From positions 1 through 64,000 of the forward strand of contig NJBF01000011.1 of assembly GCA_003144275.1 (NCBI GenBank): DNA of 64,000 nt, given 5' to 3'. The translations under genes and the position numbers were made by a program. Shown piece after piece: positions 1-8,350 of this stretch; the stretch's first letter is position 1; the number at the start of each line of letters is the position of its first letter. The DNA comes from Candidatus Heimdallarchaeota archaeon B3_Heim. GTDB taxonomy: Archaea > Asgardarchaeota > Heimdallarchaeia > Hodarchaeales > Hodarchaeaceae. The notes beneath the pieces were generated by a model. The model was not told the DNA's origin. It did no database searches and worked only from the letters and a program-made list of their open reading frames with translations.

Positions 1-290
1 CGAACCTTAAAAACATGATTATAACCACGAGCAAAGCCAAATTTAGCACTAAGTAGATCGAGGTGGATTTTATTCATTCTAGCTCCATTCTCTAGAAGGG
101 CCATGACTCGTTTATTGGCTTCCTTTAAAGTTTTACTCACAGCTGCGCGTGATATTTGCTTTCGTTGCGCGATTTGTTTCCCTGTCAGTCGAGTTCTCTT
201 AAGTTGCCAGATCTCCATCTGTGATGTCGACGGGTACTTAAGCGTTAAGAATGATATCTTATCTTTAAGAGAGAAAGACATGTTATACAT
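1..290 (-). CDS. Helix-turn-helix DNA-binding protein, 3' part beyond window
   Basis: The minus strand is open from an ATG at 290 (MYNMSFSLK...) through the window edge, about 96 codons. Residues about 20-55 read as a sigma-70-region-4-like helix-turn-helix: an LTGKQIAQRKQISRAAVSKT segment fits helix-turn-helix spacing, with the recognition helix after ISRAAVS. A following segment ending in GFARGYNHVF looks like the start of a C-terminal domain. A second ATG at 281 is also possible. The protein is probably a transcription regulator; its target is unknown. An in-frame stop lies just upstream of 290, so the N-terminus is bounded. The family assignment rests on the HTH pattern only. Confidence 0.7.
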   Translation of the reverse strand, partial: MYNMSFSLKDKISFLTLKYPSTSQMEIWQLKRTRLTGKQIAQRKQISRAAVSKTLKEANKRVMALLENGARMNKIHLDLLSAKFGFARGYNHVFKV

Positions 291-576
291 AATGAGCTAA
301 TCTTATATATAAAGTTAACTAAAATTGGTTGAATGTTTCAATTGGTTGAAAAAAATTATAGTCATTTAAAATCGCCTTAGAAACAATTGATTAAGGCAAT
401 CTCTCCTTATTAAGCTTGCTAGTATTAGGTATTACTTCTTATGAGTGTAAGACACGGTTAAAATTGTATCCGATCCTTTTTTCATCGCTTTCAAGTAAGA
501 ATTATTTTATAATACCCCCCCAAAGGATATTTATAGCTCCCAGATCAATCGATTTATAGTCCATCCTTTTAAAGGG

Positions 577-1182
577 GTGGTAGAGTTAGCTGACTTTATT
601 TATGATATCATAAGTGGTATCATAATTGCGGTAGTTGGTGGGAGTATTGTCGCGTATTTACATAAATATTGGCAAAAAAACAACCTGAGATTATCAACCG
701 ATCCTAGTGCTGAAGGTTATAAGACTAAGATCATTAAAAACACCAGAGAGCATAAAAATTATCTTTACCATGATAACAATGCCTATTGGTATGATAGATC
801 AATAGAAACACATCATCTCTATTCCTATATTGCCCTTTTAATTAAACTGGAAGAAATTACGGAACTAGAGAATCTTCTAGGACTTAAGGATGGATACTTG
901 GGATATTTCTGGAAATTTTCTGGGTTTAGAAAACATTATAGAAAGCTGAAGGGAGATTGTGAATCTATTGGTACAAAATATCATGATTCTGAATTTCTTA
1001 AAATAATCAGATTCAGAGTTAAGGAAGAAGACAATAGAGATATTATAAGTTTAGAAGCGAGGGTTCGTAAAAAATCAAAAGCAAATAGCAATTTTAATGA
1101 TATGGGTAAATTAGATAAAATCCTCAATGAAGCTAATGAAACAATGCGTTATTATGCTGAAATTGGTAAACTAGAAATCTAA
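577..1182 (+). CDS. Membrane-anchored protein of unknown function
   Basis: A 201-residue protein starts at GTG 577, directly after an AAAGGG purine stretch. Residues about 8-28 (IISGIIIAVVGGSIVAYLHK) form one N-terminal TM helix, followed by a charged, mostly helical soluble domain of about 170 residues rich in Lys, Glu and Tyr. I do not recognise the family. It is followed after 21 nt by a 56-codon ORF with its own Shine-Dalgarno, so the two may be co-transcribed. Its place beside a McrBC system and other orphan genes would fit a role in an accessory or defence island, but nothing in the sequence shows a function. Confidence 0.65.
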   Translation: MVELADFIYDIISGIIIAVVGGSIVAYLHKYWQKNNLRLSTDPSAEGYKTKIIKNTREHKNYLYHDNNAYWYDRSIETHHLYSYIALLIKLEEITELENLLGLKDGYLGYFWKFSGFRKHYRKLKGDCESIGTKYHDSEFLKIIRFRVKEEDNRDIISLEARVRKKSKANSNFNDMGKLDKILNEANETMRYYAEIGKLEI

Positions 1183-1203
1183 ATAGATAAGGAGAGTGAT
1201 TAA

Positions 1204-1374
1204 ATGTTGAATAACGAGGTATTAGATGAATTTGATCTTGAAAACATCTTATTATGGAAGAGAGTAGCGGGAACTAGTCCAGAAGAAGCACAACAATTAA
1301 AATGGAAAGATTTTGAGTATCATAGAAGTGAAATAAATCTAGTTTATACTAGAGAATATTATAAAAAAGGGTGA
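1204..1374 (+). CDS. Small ORF, 56 aa, possibly integrase-like fragment
   Basis: ATG 1204 is preceded by AAGGAGAGTGATTAA, a good Shine-Dalgarno at suitable spacing, and the frame closes with TGA at 1372-1374. The peptide (start MLNNEVLDEFDLEN) contains GTSPEEAQQLKWKDFEY, which recalls the GLRxSEALxLxWxDI segment of tyrosine recombinases, but the catalytic Arg is absent and the protein is far too short. It could be a relic of an integrase or an unrelated small protein co-expressed with the upstream membrane gene. Confidence 0.45.
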   Translation: MLNNEVLDEFDLENILLWKRVAGTSPEEAQQLKWKDFEYHRSEINLVYTREYYKKG

Positions 1375-1377
1375 AAA

Positions 1378-2619
1378 TTACAATTTCTTCTTCTTTTTAA
1401 GGAATGGCATTATTATTATCAATATTAATACATCTGGAAATAGATAGCTTGATGTTGGTTGGGCCGTGGTTTTATGCTCCGTTGTGGTTGGAAAAGAAGA
1501 AGGTATATCTGTTGGGAAAATAATCGAAGATCCTTCAAACAGAGCACGATAACGGGGATCATGATTGAAAGGTTCTCCACCCCATGTGGGGTAACAAATC
1601 CGATACGGGAAAGTAGCTTCTTCGATACCTAATGGTGGAATGGTTGGTAGATCACTCATGGACGGAAAAAATGACCCCCACCAATTATAAAGGTTTTGGG
1701 GTGCATTCCATTCAGAGATTTGATCACTGAAAAGTGTTTCTAACGTAACAGGTGATGCAATGGCTGAATACGCAGAATCATTTAAACCGAGATCATAAGT
1801 GTCATGAAACAGTGATTGAAAGATTGGCTCATCGTTAACCTTAATGATAGCGTCGGACATCCCATTAGTTCCATTCACTAAAATTAATTCAAATGCAGTT
1901 TCACAACTTACTATATTACCGAACAGTATAGAGAGGCTATAATTATCTAGGTTTACATCTTGAATTCTAACTTCTTGATCGCCTTCGAAACCATATTCAA
2001 AAACATCCCAAGTTCCCATCTCGATTGATAATTTTAATTCTGAATAATTACTGCTTACTTCAAATGCATATGTTAGATTAAGATTTTCAATAATTGCTTT
2101 TTTTCCGTAAGGAGGTGTAGAAGGGAACAAGTGGCCATCTGTTTCCATATAACCGACTTTCCAAGTATATAATATACTTGTAGCTGTGATGGATCTTTCA
2201 ATTTGGGGAAGGATATAATCTTGAGAACAATTGATTAAGATGTAATATTTTAATTCTTCTTTTAAATCAAGAATGTCATTGTCATTAATATCTTGGTAAA
2301 GTTCAAATCCAATAATTGTTGTTCCAATATAGAATGAGTCATTTCCATTGTTAAAATATTGTCCAAAGAACGGATAAAATGGAGCTTCCCCATCTTCTTC
2401 GTTGAAGATTGTAATAGAAAGAAAGGAGGTGTTGCTAGTATTGACCCAAGCATAAGAAAAATCGAAACCAGGTTGTGTAATAGTTCCAGATGCGTATTCT
2501 TCTCCGATCGGTATGTCCTGATGAACCACCCCGCTGATAGGCGAACCAAAAACCAGGAAAAGCCAGATCACAATTGATAATGTAATTACACTTAGAGATT
2601 GTTTCATAATTCTTTTCAA
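1378..2619 (-). CDS. Secreted, C-terminally anchored surface protein
   Basis: 413 residues with an N-terminal signal peptide (MKRIMKQSLSVITLSIVIWL, hydrophobic to about residue 28), a long beta-rich extracellular part with several N-x-S/T sequons, and an EF-hand-like acidic loop (DINDNDILDLKEEL, about residues 110-123) that may bind calcium. The C-terminus is a Ser/Thr/Pro linker (TTTEHKTTAQPTSS), one hydrophobic helix and the basic tail KKKKKL, the usual architecture of archaeal wall-anchored surface proteins. It is a single gene convergent with the small genes before it. No enzyme motif was seen. Start ATG 2619; an ATG at 2607 is also possible. Confidence 0.8.
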   Translation of the reverse strand: MKRIMKQSLSVITLSIVIWLFLVFGSPISGVVHQDIPIGEEYASGTITQPGFDFSYAWVNTSNTSFLSITIFNEEDGEAPFYPFFGQYFNNGNDSFYIGTTIIGFELYQDINDNDILDLKEELKYYILINCSQDYILPQIERSITATSILYTWKVGYMETDGHLFPSTPPYGKKAIIENLNLTYAFEVSSNYSELKLSIEMGTWDVFEYGFEGDQEVRIQDVNLDNYSLSILFGNIVSCETAFELILVNGTNGMSDAIIKVNDEPIFQSLFHDTYDLGLNDSAYSAIASPVTLETLFSDQISEWNAPQNLYNWWGSFFPSMSDLPTIPPLGIEEATFPYRICYPTWGGEPFNHDPRYRALFEGSSIIFPTDIPSSFPTTTEHKTTAQPTSSYLFPDVLILIIIMPFLKKKKKL

Positions 2620-2695
2620 TTCAAGATTCGCCTTCTAAAAATGCGAATTAATACTGTCCTAGAATAACAACAAACACTGTTTAAATATTTGTTTA

Positions 2696-3061
2696 ATGTG
2701 TCGATATTTAGAAAAACGATCTTTTTTCTTTTTAAAGATTGGGGATCTAATTGGGTGTGGGAAATGCGCAACTTCATGCGGAGACGGCGCATTTAACGCA
2801 ATTACTTTGGAAGGAAACATGTACGATCGTCTTCAACTACGGACAAGTGTGGTGCATTACCAGTATTTAAACAAAATAATGATATCATGTACAGATCCAC
2901 AATGTATTATTTCATCGCTGATATTGTCCCAGTACGGAATCAATTCATCCGAATGGCAGATGAACGATACCGTATCCGAAGGATCGTACAGACAGCTCCC
3001 ACCATTTCTGCTGGGATGGCCGAACGGGGGGATTATTGCCAAAGTATTCATACTAACTTAA
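2696..3061 (+). pseudogene. Possible relic with a 4Fe-4S ferredoxin-like motif
   Basis: A 121-codon frame contains IGCGKCATSCGDGAFNAI, which resembles the first 4Fe-4S motif of ferredoxin-like domains (CxxCxxCxxxC), but the first Cys is replaced (LIGCGKC) and no second cluster follows. The rest (residues 45-121) has no recognisable pattern and another frame opens from 2887. There is no Shine-Dalgarno before the ATG at 2696. I read this as a decayed Fe-S protein fragment at best; chance similarity cannot be excluded. Confidence 0.2.
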
Positions 3062-3585
3062 TTTGGGAGTTGTTCCGCTCCATAGATTATGAGTCAGACC
3101 TTGAACCTGCGACCCACTGGCTTCAAACCCTGTTAACAATAATAATAATAATATATGATATGGATATTCCAGTAGATTTTTTTTTGATTCGAAAGAAGAA
3201 GAAGACAACGATATGCTTTGAAAATTAAACTATATTGAGAAACGAGCTCACGATGGATCTTTTTGTATCGACTTCACGAGGGGTGACAAGGAAGAAGAAG
3301 TAGAGGAGGAATAAAGAGAAAAAACACTGTCAGAACTCTATGTTCTACTCTAAAATAGTGTTTAGCGATTTAAGAGCTCGAATTAAAATGAGTAAAATAG
3401 ATTCTATCTAAAATTGCAGGATATAAAGTGCCCATGATGAATACACTATGTAGAGTAAAGAAAAGAGGTGCAATAGAATTAATCCATTTTTCAACATAAA
3501 CCCCTTTGGAAAATGTCAGTCATTGGAAAATGTTAAATCTCGACAATTAATATCGATGTTATTACTTTAGTTTTGTACTTTCAAG
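3062..3585. other. Non-coding stretch with a nested stem-loop
   Basis: No convincing gene lies here. Purine runs (GAAGAAGAAGAAG-like) occur at 3190-3320. A nested stem-loop can be drawn: AAACACT at 3322-3328 pairs with AGTGTTT at 3357-3363, and inside it AGAAC at 3332-3336 pairs with GTTCT at 3342-3346. It could be a terminator or regulatory structure upstream of the McrB gene, but it has no adjacent T-run. Confidence 0.3.
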
Positions 3586-5661
3586 GTGGAAAAGAAATTG
3601 ACAAAATGGTTTTTTCAGCATGATCCTGAAGAATATTCTCTAAGAAGAGACGCAGATCAATCAGAAATTCAATGGTGGAATGCAAAAACCATTACTGAAA
3701 AGCCAAGGTTTAAGAAATATGTTAAGAAAGTGAAAAAGGGAGAATATTGTATTTTTTGGCAATCAGGCAGAAACAGTGGAATAGCTGGATATGGAAGAAT
3801 TGTGAAGGGAATTAATGACGAACCCTCTGACCAGATCCACGTAAAATATCATCATATTTTGGATAAAATAATTACAAAAGAAGAATTACAACATACGAAA
3901 GGTTTTCAACTGGAATACCTTGGTGATTTAGGAACTCCAGGGACATATTTTCCAATACCCCAACCTGATGGTTGGAATTTTTTTAAAAAGATATTTAAGA
4001 AAGAATTAGGGATGGAAATTGAAGTTTTAAAGGAAAAAAGAGAAGAAAAAATTATTTCTGATGATCTATATTCTAATCTTCTAGAATGGAAGCAATACTT
4101 GCTGAGAGATGGAGTTAGAATTTGGGATAATCATACATCGCAAGCAGAAAATGAATTTCAGAAAATGCGGGAAAAAGCTAATTTTAAAGAGAGTGGTAAT
4201 CTTTCCCATATTCAATTCAAAAAATTATTTGAATATATGAGACGTTTTTCTAATAATGTTGGTTTGCAAGATAAGCTGTTTAGAGATCTTGACTTTTTTA
4301 ATAAAAAGTTAAGAAAACTTTATTATGGAGAAATGGAGTTTCCAGAAAGAGTTGAAGATTTTCTTTCGATTAAAGGTATCGCTATTCATACACTTTCGCA
4401 ATTTCTAGTTATATTTAATTCAAAAAAATATCCAATAATTACTAGACCTATGAAAGAGATGTTAAATTTAAGTGAACATGAAAAAGAAGTTGCTTTGAGC
4501 TTAGCTTTAGATCATTGGTCCATTGAAGATCCTAATAAATATTCTCCCATGACTTTGCGATTTTTGAGAGATTTTATGGTAATGAAAGAAATTAAAGAAT
4601 TATTACAAATAGAAAAATATGATTCTATCAATAAACTATTATGGATGGCTTATGACGTTGAAGAAGAGGAGGAAGAGGAAATTGATGATGAATTTGGGGA
4701 GTTTGAGCCATATTCAATACCAAAATTTCTCTATTTTGATGCAAAAACGAAAGAAAAGTTGCAATACCAAATAGGTAATCTAATCTCAAAGGATTACCAT
4801 ATAATTCTTATTGGGCCTCCTGGAACTGGTAAAACAAAACTAGCAAAAGATATCATTAAAAATTTTCATGGCGAAGACTACATCATTACAACTGCAACCT
4901 CAGATTGGACCACAACAGAAACTATTGGTTCTTATTTTCCTGAAGAAGATTCAGGTGACATTTCATTCAAGCCAGGATTATTTCTTCAATGTTTTTCGAA
5001 GAATAAACCTACTAAATGGTTGTTAATAGATGAAATCAATCGTGCTGACATTGATAAAGCTTTTGGATATTTTTTTACCGTTCTATCTGGAGACCGAGTA
5101 ATTTTACCATTCACAAAATCCAAAATCCCTATTGAAATAATTCCAGAGGAAGAATTAACTTCAGAGGATCAAAAAAATGCAGAAAATGTCTATATTGTAC
5201 CGAAAAATTGGAAAATTATTGCCACAATGAATACATTTGATAAATCATCGCTTTATGAAATGAGCTACGCTTTTATGCGTCGTTTTGCTTTTATTTACCT
5301 TGATATCCCAAAGAATGTGGACAATCCTGATATTATTCAAGGATATCTTAAAGCATGGGGATATGAAACAGATATTGATGATTCTGAAACCGAAAATCTC
5401 TTTCAATTATGGAAAGTCATCAATGAGTATAGGAAGATTGGGCCTGCTGTGATTAAGGATATCCTTGATTATGGTTTTTACGAGGAAGACCTTATCGACA
5501 TATTAAAGCTGTTTATTATACCTCAATTCGAAGGTTTAGAAGAAGAACGTATTATTGTATTTATTCTTCACCTAAATAGGAGTTTTAATAGTGTTGAGAA
5601 GGCTGAATTGGTAAATTACTTCAATGAGTACTTTGATCTGACAATAACACTTCCAGATTAA
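3586..5661 (+). CDS. mcrB: McrB-like AAA+ GTPase with N-terminal EVE-type domain
   Basis: The motor and target-recognition subunit of a type IV (modified-DNA) restriction system, 691 residues, GTG start. Residues about 1-130 (KWFFQHDPEEY..., W30-W31, GEYCIFWQSG) resemble the EVE/YTH-like modified-base-binding fold that replaces the classical DUF3578 in some archaeal McrB proteins. Residues 150-370 are helical and end in an acidic run (EEEEEEEIDDE). The AAA+ module has Walker A GPPGTGKT at 410-417, Walker B LLIDEINRAD with D482-E483, and the McrB-type MNTFD signature at 548-552, followed by an arginine pair in FMRRF. It is followed after 24 nt by mcrC, so the two form an operon. Family knowledge: McrB hexamers hydrolyse GTP and recruit the McrC nuclease. 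Which base modification is read is unknown. Confidence 0.9.
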   Translation: MEKKLTKWFFQHDPEEYSLRRDADQSEIQWWNAKTITEKPRFKKYVKKVKKGEYCIFWQSGRNSGIAGYGRIVKGINDEPSDQIHVKYHHILDKIITKEELQHTKGFQLEYLGDLGTPGTYFPIPQPDGWNFFKKIFKKELGMEIEVLKEKREEKIISDDLYSNLLEWKQYLLRDGVRIWDNHTSQAENEFQKMREKANFKESGNLSHIQFKKLFEYMRRFSNNVGLQDKLFRDLDFFNKKLRKLYYGEMEFPERVEDFLSIKGIAIHTLSQFLVIFNSKKYPIITRPMKEMLNLSEHEKEVALSLALDHWSIEDPNKYSPMTLRFLRDFMVMKEIKELLQIEKYDSINKLLWMAYDVEEEEEEEIDDEFGEFEPYSIPKFLYFDAKTKEKLQYQIGNLISKDYHIILIGPPGTGKTKLAKDIIKNFHGEDYIITTATSDWTTTETIGSYFPEEDSGDISFKPGLFLQCFSKNKPTKWLLIDEINRADIDKAFGYFFTVLSGDRVILPFTKSKIPIEIIPEEELTSEDQKNAENVYIVPKNWKIIATMNTFDKSSLYEMSYAFMRRFAFIYLDIPKNVDNPDIIQGYLKAWGYETDIDDSETENLFQLWKVINEYRKIGPAVIKDILDYGFYEEDLIDILKLFIIPQFEGLEEERIIVFILHLNRSFNSVEKAELVNYFNEYFDLTITLPD

Positions 5662-5685
5662 CAAATTGTATATGAGAGAGCTTAA

Positions 5686-7104
5686 GTGAATTCAATCACA
5701 AAAACATCTGCTAACCAAATTTTAGAAGATGTTGGAATAGATTTAATGTTTTATTTGAAACAAGGTCTTAGATTCAAATCTGGATGTAATAAACTGAATC
5801 TCAATTTTTCTCAGGCAGACCTTATAAAACTTCTAAGGATTCAATTTTTGTTTCAGGATGATGTCCTAGATTTCTTGAACATCCTCAAAAAAGAGACGAA
5901 ACGAATAGGCCATATATCTACATTTAACCTAGTTAACGCTGATAAAATTGGAAATGGTGCAATTAATTGGCAAAAAACATTAAATTTAAGAGCTAAATCT
6001 GGTTTCACGCAAAAAAATTTGTATGCAATAAATGAACCTGAAAAATACTTTGAAACCAAGGAAAATCTTGTTTTAATTAAATTATTACAGAACCTTAGAG
6101 ACAGTTTCAATGAAATTAATTTTGCTCTTAAACAATCCTATGAATGGACTCAACAGATTCGTGACTCAAAGCTTTGGGATAAATTTCGATTTGTCTATTA
6201 CAGGAATCCATATCTTACAAATATTACACAGAAAAAGGTTACGATAAACCCTCGAACGATTCAAATTGTAAAAAAATCACGGAAGAAGCTATATAGGAGA
6301 GCTGCATTTCTACAAGAATGGTTTCACACATTAAGAAAACATATTTTTATTGAAAAAGACCTATCGAAATTTCTTGAAATATTTATTGTGAATCCTGATC
6401 AGATATCGGTGCTGTTTGAATTATATTGGATTATTCAGACATTAAAAGTTTTTAACGACCAAAAGGGGTTCCAAATAATTATGAAACCTCATAAAGGTGA
6501 TCAAAAAAACCTGATTGCTACATGGGAGGCCAATAATCTTACTTATCAACTTTTTCATAATTCTTTGGGTAATAAAACCTTTTTTTTGGAGAAAGCTGAA
6601 TTTAATAGTCTTCTTCAGGATTTTGATAAGCTTTCTCACCAATTTTTCTTTAGATATTATTCAGCGGTTAAGAAAAAACAAGATCTCATTGTTGAAGCGT
6701 TTAAAGACGAAAATCTAAATAAAAATGTTCTAAATCTTTGGACTGGAAGACCTGATGTTCTTATTGAAGCATATAATTCTGATTCATTGATTTTAGAGAA
6801 AATCCTCATTGTAGAAGTGAAATATAGTAGGAAGCTGCAATATATTTACCAAGGATTAGAACAGTTACTAATTTACTTAGCACTCATTAGGAGAAAGAGA
6901 TCTACAAAGTATTTACTTTCAAGAAGTCCCATTTCAACTGATTTAAAGGTTTCGGGTATGTTATGTTTTGATAAATTAGAAAATAATAATGTAATAGAAA
7001 TAAATAATCGTTTGAAAGAGTTAGGAGAACCTATAAGACTTTTTGAATATCAGCAAGATTTAACGTCATTTTTGACTAAATTTGCTGATTTGGATATTAA
7101 ATAA
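5686..7104 (+). CDS. mcrC: McrC-like PD-(D/E)XK nuclease subunit
   Basis: 472 residues, GTG start 24 nt after mcrB. The N-terminal two thirds (helical and beta segments, many Lys and Phe) are divergent, as usual for McrC partners that activate McrB. The C-terminal nuclease is clear: GRPDVLIE with D357, then ILIVEVKYS with E377 and K379, then QGLEQLLIYLAL, which fits the Q-containing helix after the PD-(D/E)XK core. It should cut DNA when bound to the GTP-loaded McrB ring. The intact catalytic triad argues for a working system. No methylase gene is adjacent, consistent with a type IV modification-dependent system. Confidence 0.88.
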   Translation: MNSITKTSANQILEDVGIDLMFYLKQGLRFKSGCNKLNLNFSQADLIKLLRIQFLFQDDVLDFLNILKKETKRIGHISTFNLVNADKIGNGAINWQKTLNLRAKSGFTQKNLYAINEPEKYFETKENLVLIKLLQNLRDSFNEINFALKQSYEWTQQIRDSKLWDKFRFVYYRNPYLTNITQKKVTINPRTIQIVKKSRKKLYRRAAFLQEWFHTLRKHIFIEKDLSKFLEIFIVNPDQISVLFELYWIIQTLKVFNDQKGFQIIMKPHKGDQKNLIATWEANNLTYQLFHNSLGNKTFFLEKAEFNSLLQDFDKLSHQFFFRYYSAVKKKQDLIVEAFKDENLNKNVLNLWTGRPDVLIEAYNSDSLILEKILIVEVKYSRKLQYIYQGLEQLLIYLALIRRKRSTKYLLSRSPISTDLKVSGMLCFDKLENNNVIEINNRLKELGEPIRLFEYQQDLTSFLTKFADLDIK

Positions 7105-7305
7105 ACTTTGAGAATCTTCTAAACTCATCTATAATCTTGAACAAATATTCACCTGACTTAATCAATCTTCCAAGTATGTAAAAAGCGTAGAAATGTAATG
7201 TGAAATAAACTAGAGGGACAATCTAATAGTTGATCAATATTTATTGCCCTTCAGGTGTCAGAAATTCTTTATTATCATCCTTAAGTCTGTCACTCGTTAT
7301 GTGAT

Positions 7306-7539
7306 TTATTCCTTTCCTTTACTAGACTTTTGTTTCAATTTGGCTGACTCCAAACTTAAATAATGTTCAGCTAATTCAATTCTAGTCCGAGTAGCTCCCT
7401 GTTTTTTTAATAACGATCCAATAGAATATTTAGGAGTTTCTAATCTCAGTAATTCAATTATTATATCTGTTAAGGTTAGCTCTGAGTCCACTACATCTTG
7501 TTTCTTCAAAGATAACTCAACTTTCTTATCTTTCTTCAT
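7306..7539 (-). CDS. Small hypothetical protein, 77 aa
   Basis: Start ATG 7539 (MKKDKKVELSLKKQD), highly charged and helical, with LTLTDIIIELLRLETPKYSI and GATRTRIELAEHYL reading as two amphipathic helices around a turn, compatible with a small DNA-binding or antitoxin-type protein. I see no known motif and only a weak Shine-Dalgarno. It lies on the opposite strand just downstream of the McrBC operon and 62 nt after the next small minus-strand ORF, so a two-gene unit is possible but unproven. Confidence 0.5.
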   Translation of the reverse strand: MKKDKKVELSLKKQDVVDSELTLTDIIIELLRLETPKYSIGSLLKKQGATRTRIELAEHYLSLESAKLKQKSSKGKE

Positions 7540-7601
7540 TTGAGCTAACTTTTGCTTTCAAGTAGAATGAAAATCTTTTTTTTTTTATGAAACTGTTTTC
7601 T

Positions 7602-7844
7602 TTAAAACCATGTCAAATCAAAATATTTCCATTCATATTCAACATAGCATCCTAGCATTTGACCTAGATTAGCAAAATAACCCAAGATCATAGGTGTCCA
7701 TTTAGTATTATATTTTGTATCAGATCTAATACCAAATTGGCCATAATTTCTAATTATTCCATAAAATAAATCATCCATTTCGATCTTTAAAGTCATGATC
7801 CATCCCAATAAGTTATTTTTATAACCATAATACTGGTTCAACAA
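7602..7844 (-). CDS. Small hypothetical protein, 80 aa
   Basis: An 80-codon minus-strand frame from TTG 7844 (MLNQYYGYKNNLLGW) to TAA 7602. It is rich in Tyr, Trp and Gly (YGIIRNYGQFGIRS, CYVEYEWKYFDLTWF). No family is recognised and no Shine-Dalgarno precedes the TTG; an internal ATG (MTLKIEMDD) is an alternative start. A 12-nt T-run follows on the plus strand at 7575-7586. This may be a truncated gene. Confidence 0.35.
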   Translation of the reverse strand: MLNQYYGYKNNLLGWIMTLKIEMDDLFYGIIRNYGQFGIRSDTKYNTKWTPMILGYFANLGQMLGCYVEYEWKYFDLTWF

Positions 7845-8235
7845 GTTATGCGCTTAAATTGCTTATTTAGGTTTGTAATAAGAGAGTTCTATTGTATTGG
7901 AAATAATTATGATAACAAAGAAACAAAATCTAAATAAAAAACTACTATATTCTGACCTCCAACAAATGATACCCTATAGAAGAAACAATAATCAGTAGGT
8001 TGATTAGGGTTTGTGAAAGGAAAGGAAGATCCCTAATGAGATTTGTAGAACGAATCTAGGCCTTTCCCCTGATAACCTCATATACACCGAGGATACACAT
8101 TATTTTATCAAACTCAGTGCTGATATCTGAATGTCTTTTAAAAATTATTTTTGACGTTCATCGCATTGACCCTGTCATCGAGAATAATTAGCGGTTCTAT
8201 ATTTTCAGAAACCAATATTCCTAGAGGTCATTTTT
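7845..8235. other. Non-coding stretch
   Basis: No ORF with coding character was found. A loose inverted repeat GGAAAGG/CCTTTCC brackets about 8019-8078. Otherwise I see nothing in it before the promoter at 8236. Confidence 0.4.
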
Positions 8236-8278
8236 CTGAAAGATTTATATACCAATCAATGCTCTTAAAATAAGCATT
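8236..8278 (+). promoter_or_regulatory. Archaeal promoter with palindrome, upstream of 8351 gene
   Basis: CTGAAAGATTTATATACC carries a purine-rich BRE-like element (GAAAG) directly before a TATA box (TTTATATA, 8244-8251). About 10 nt downstream lies an inverted repeat, AATGCT (8258-8263) and AGCATT (8273-8278), around the expected transcription start. This placement would suit an operator for a dimeric repressor. The leader to ATG 8351 would be about 75 nt. Confidence 0.5.
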
Positions 8279-8350
8279 AAAAATTTGGGATACAACTAGA
8301 GAGTTTGTCTAAACTGAATAATAGAGATTATATACAGATCTTTCATAAGA

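Noticed and set aside
103..300. 65-codon plus-strand frame
   Set aside because: It is the antisense shadow of the helix-turn-helix gene on the minus strand, and its composition is not protein-like.
2887..3228. 113-codon frame overlapping the Fe-S-like fragment
   Set aside because: No ribosome site, ends in isoleucine and lysine runs from simple repeats, and no recognisable motif.
3190..3320. GAA/GAG-rich tracts resembling a repeat array
   Set aside because: Irregular purine-rich sequence without a repeating unit or spacers; not CRISPR.
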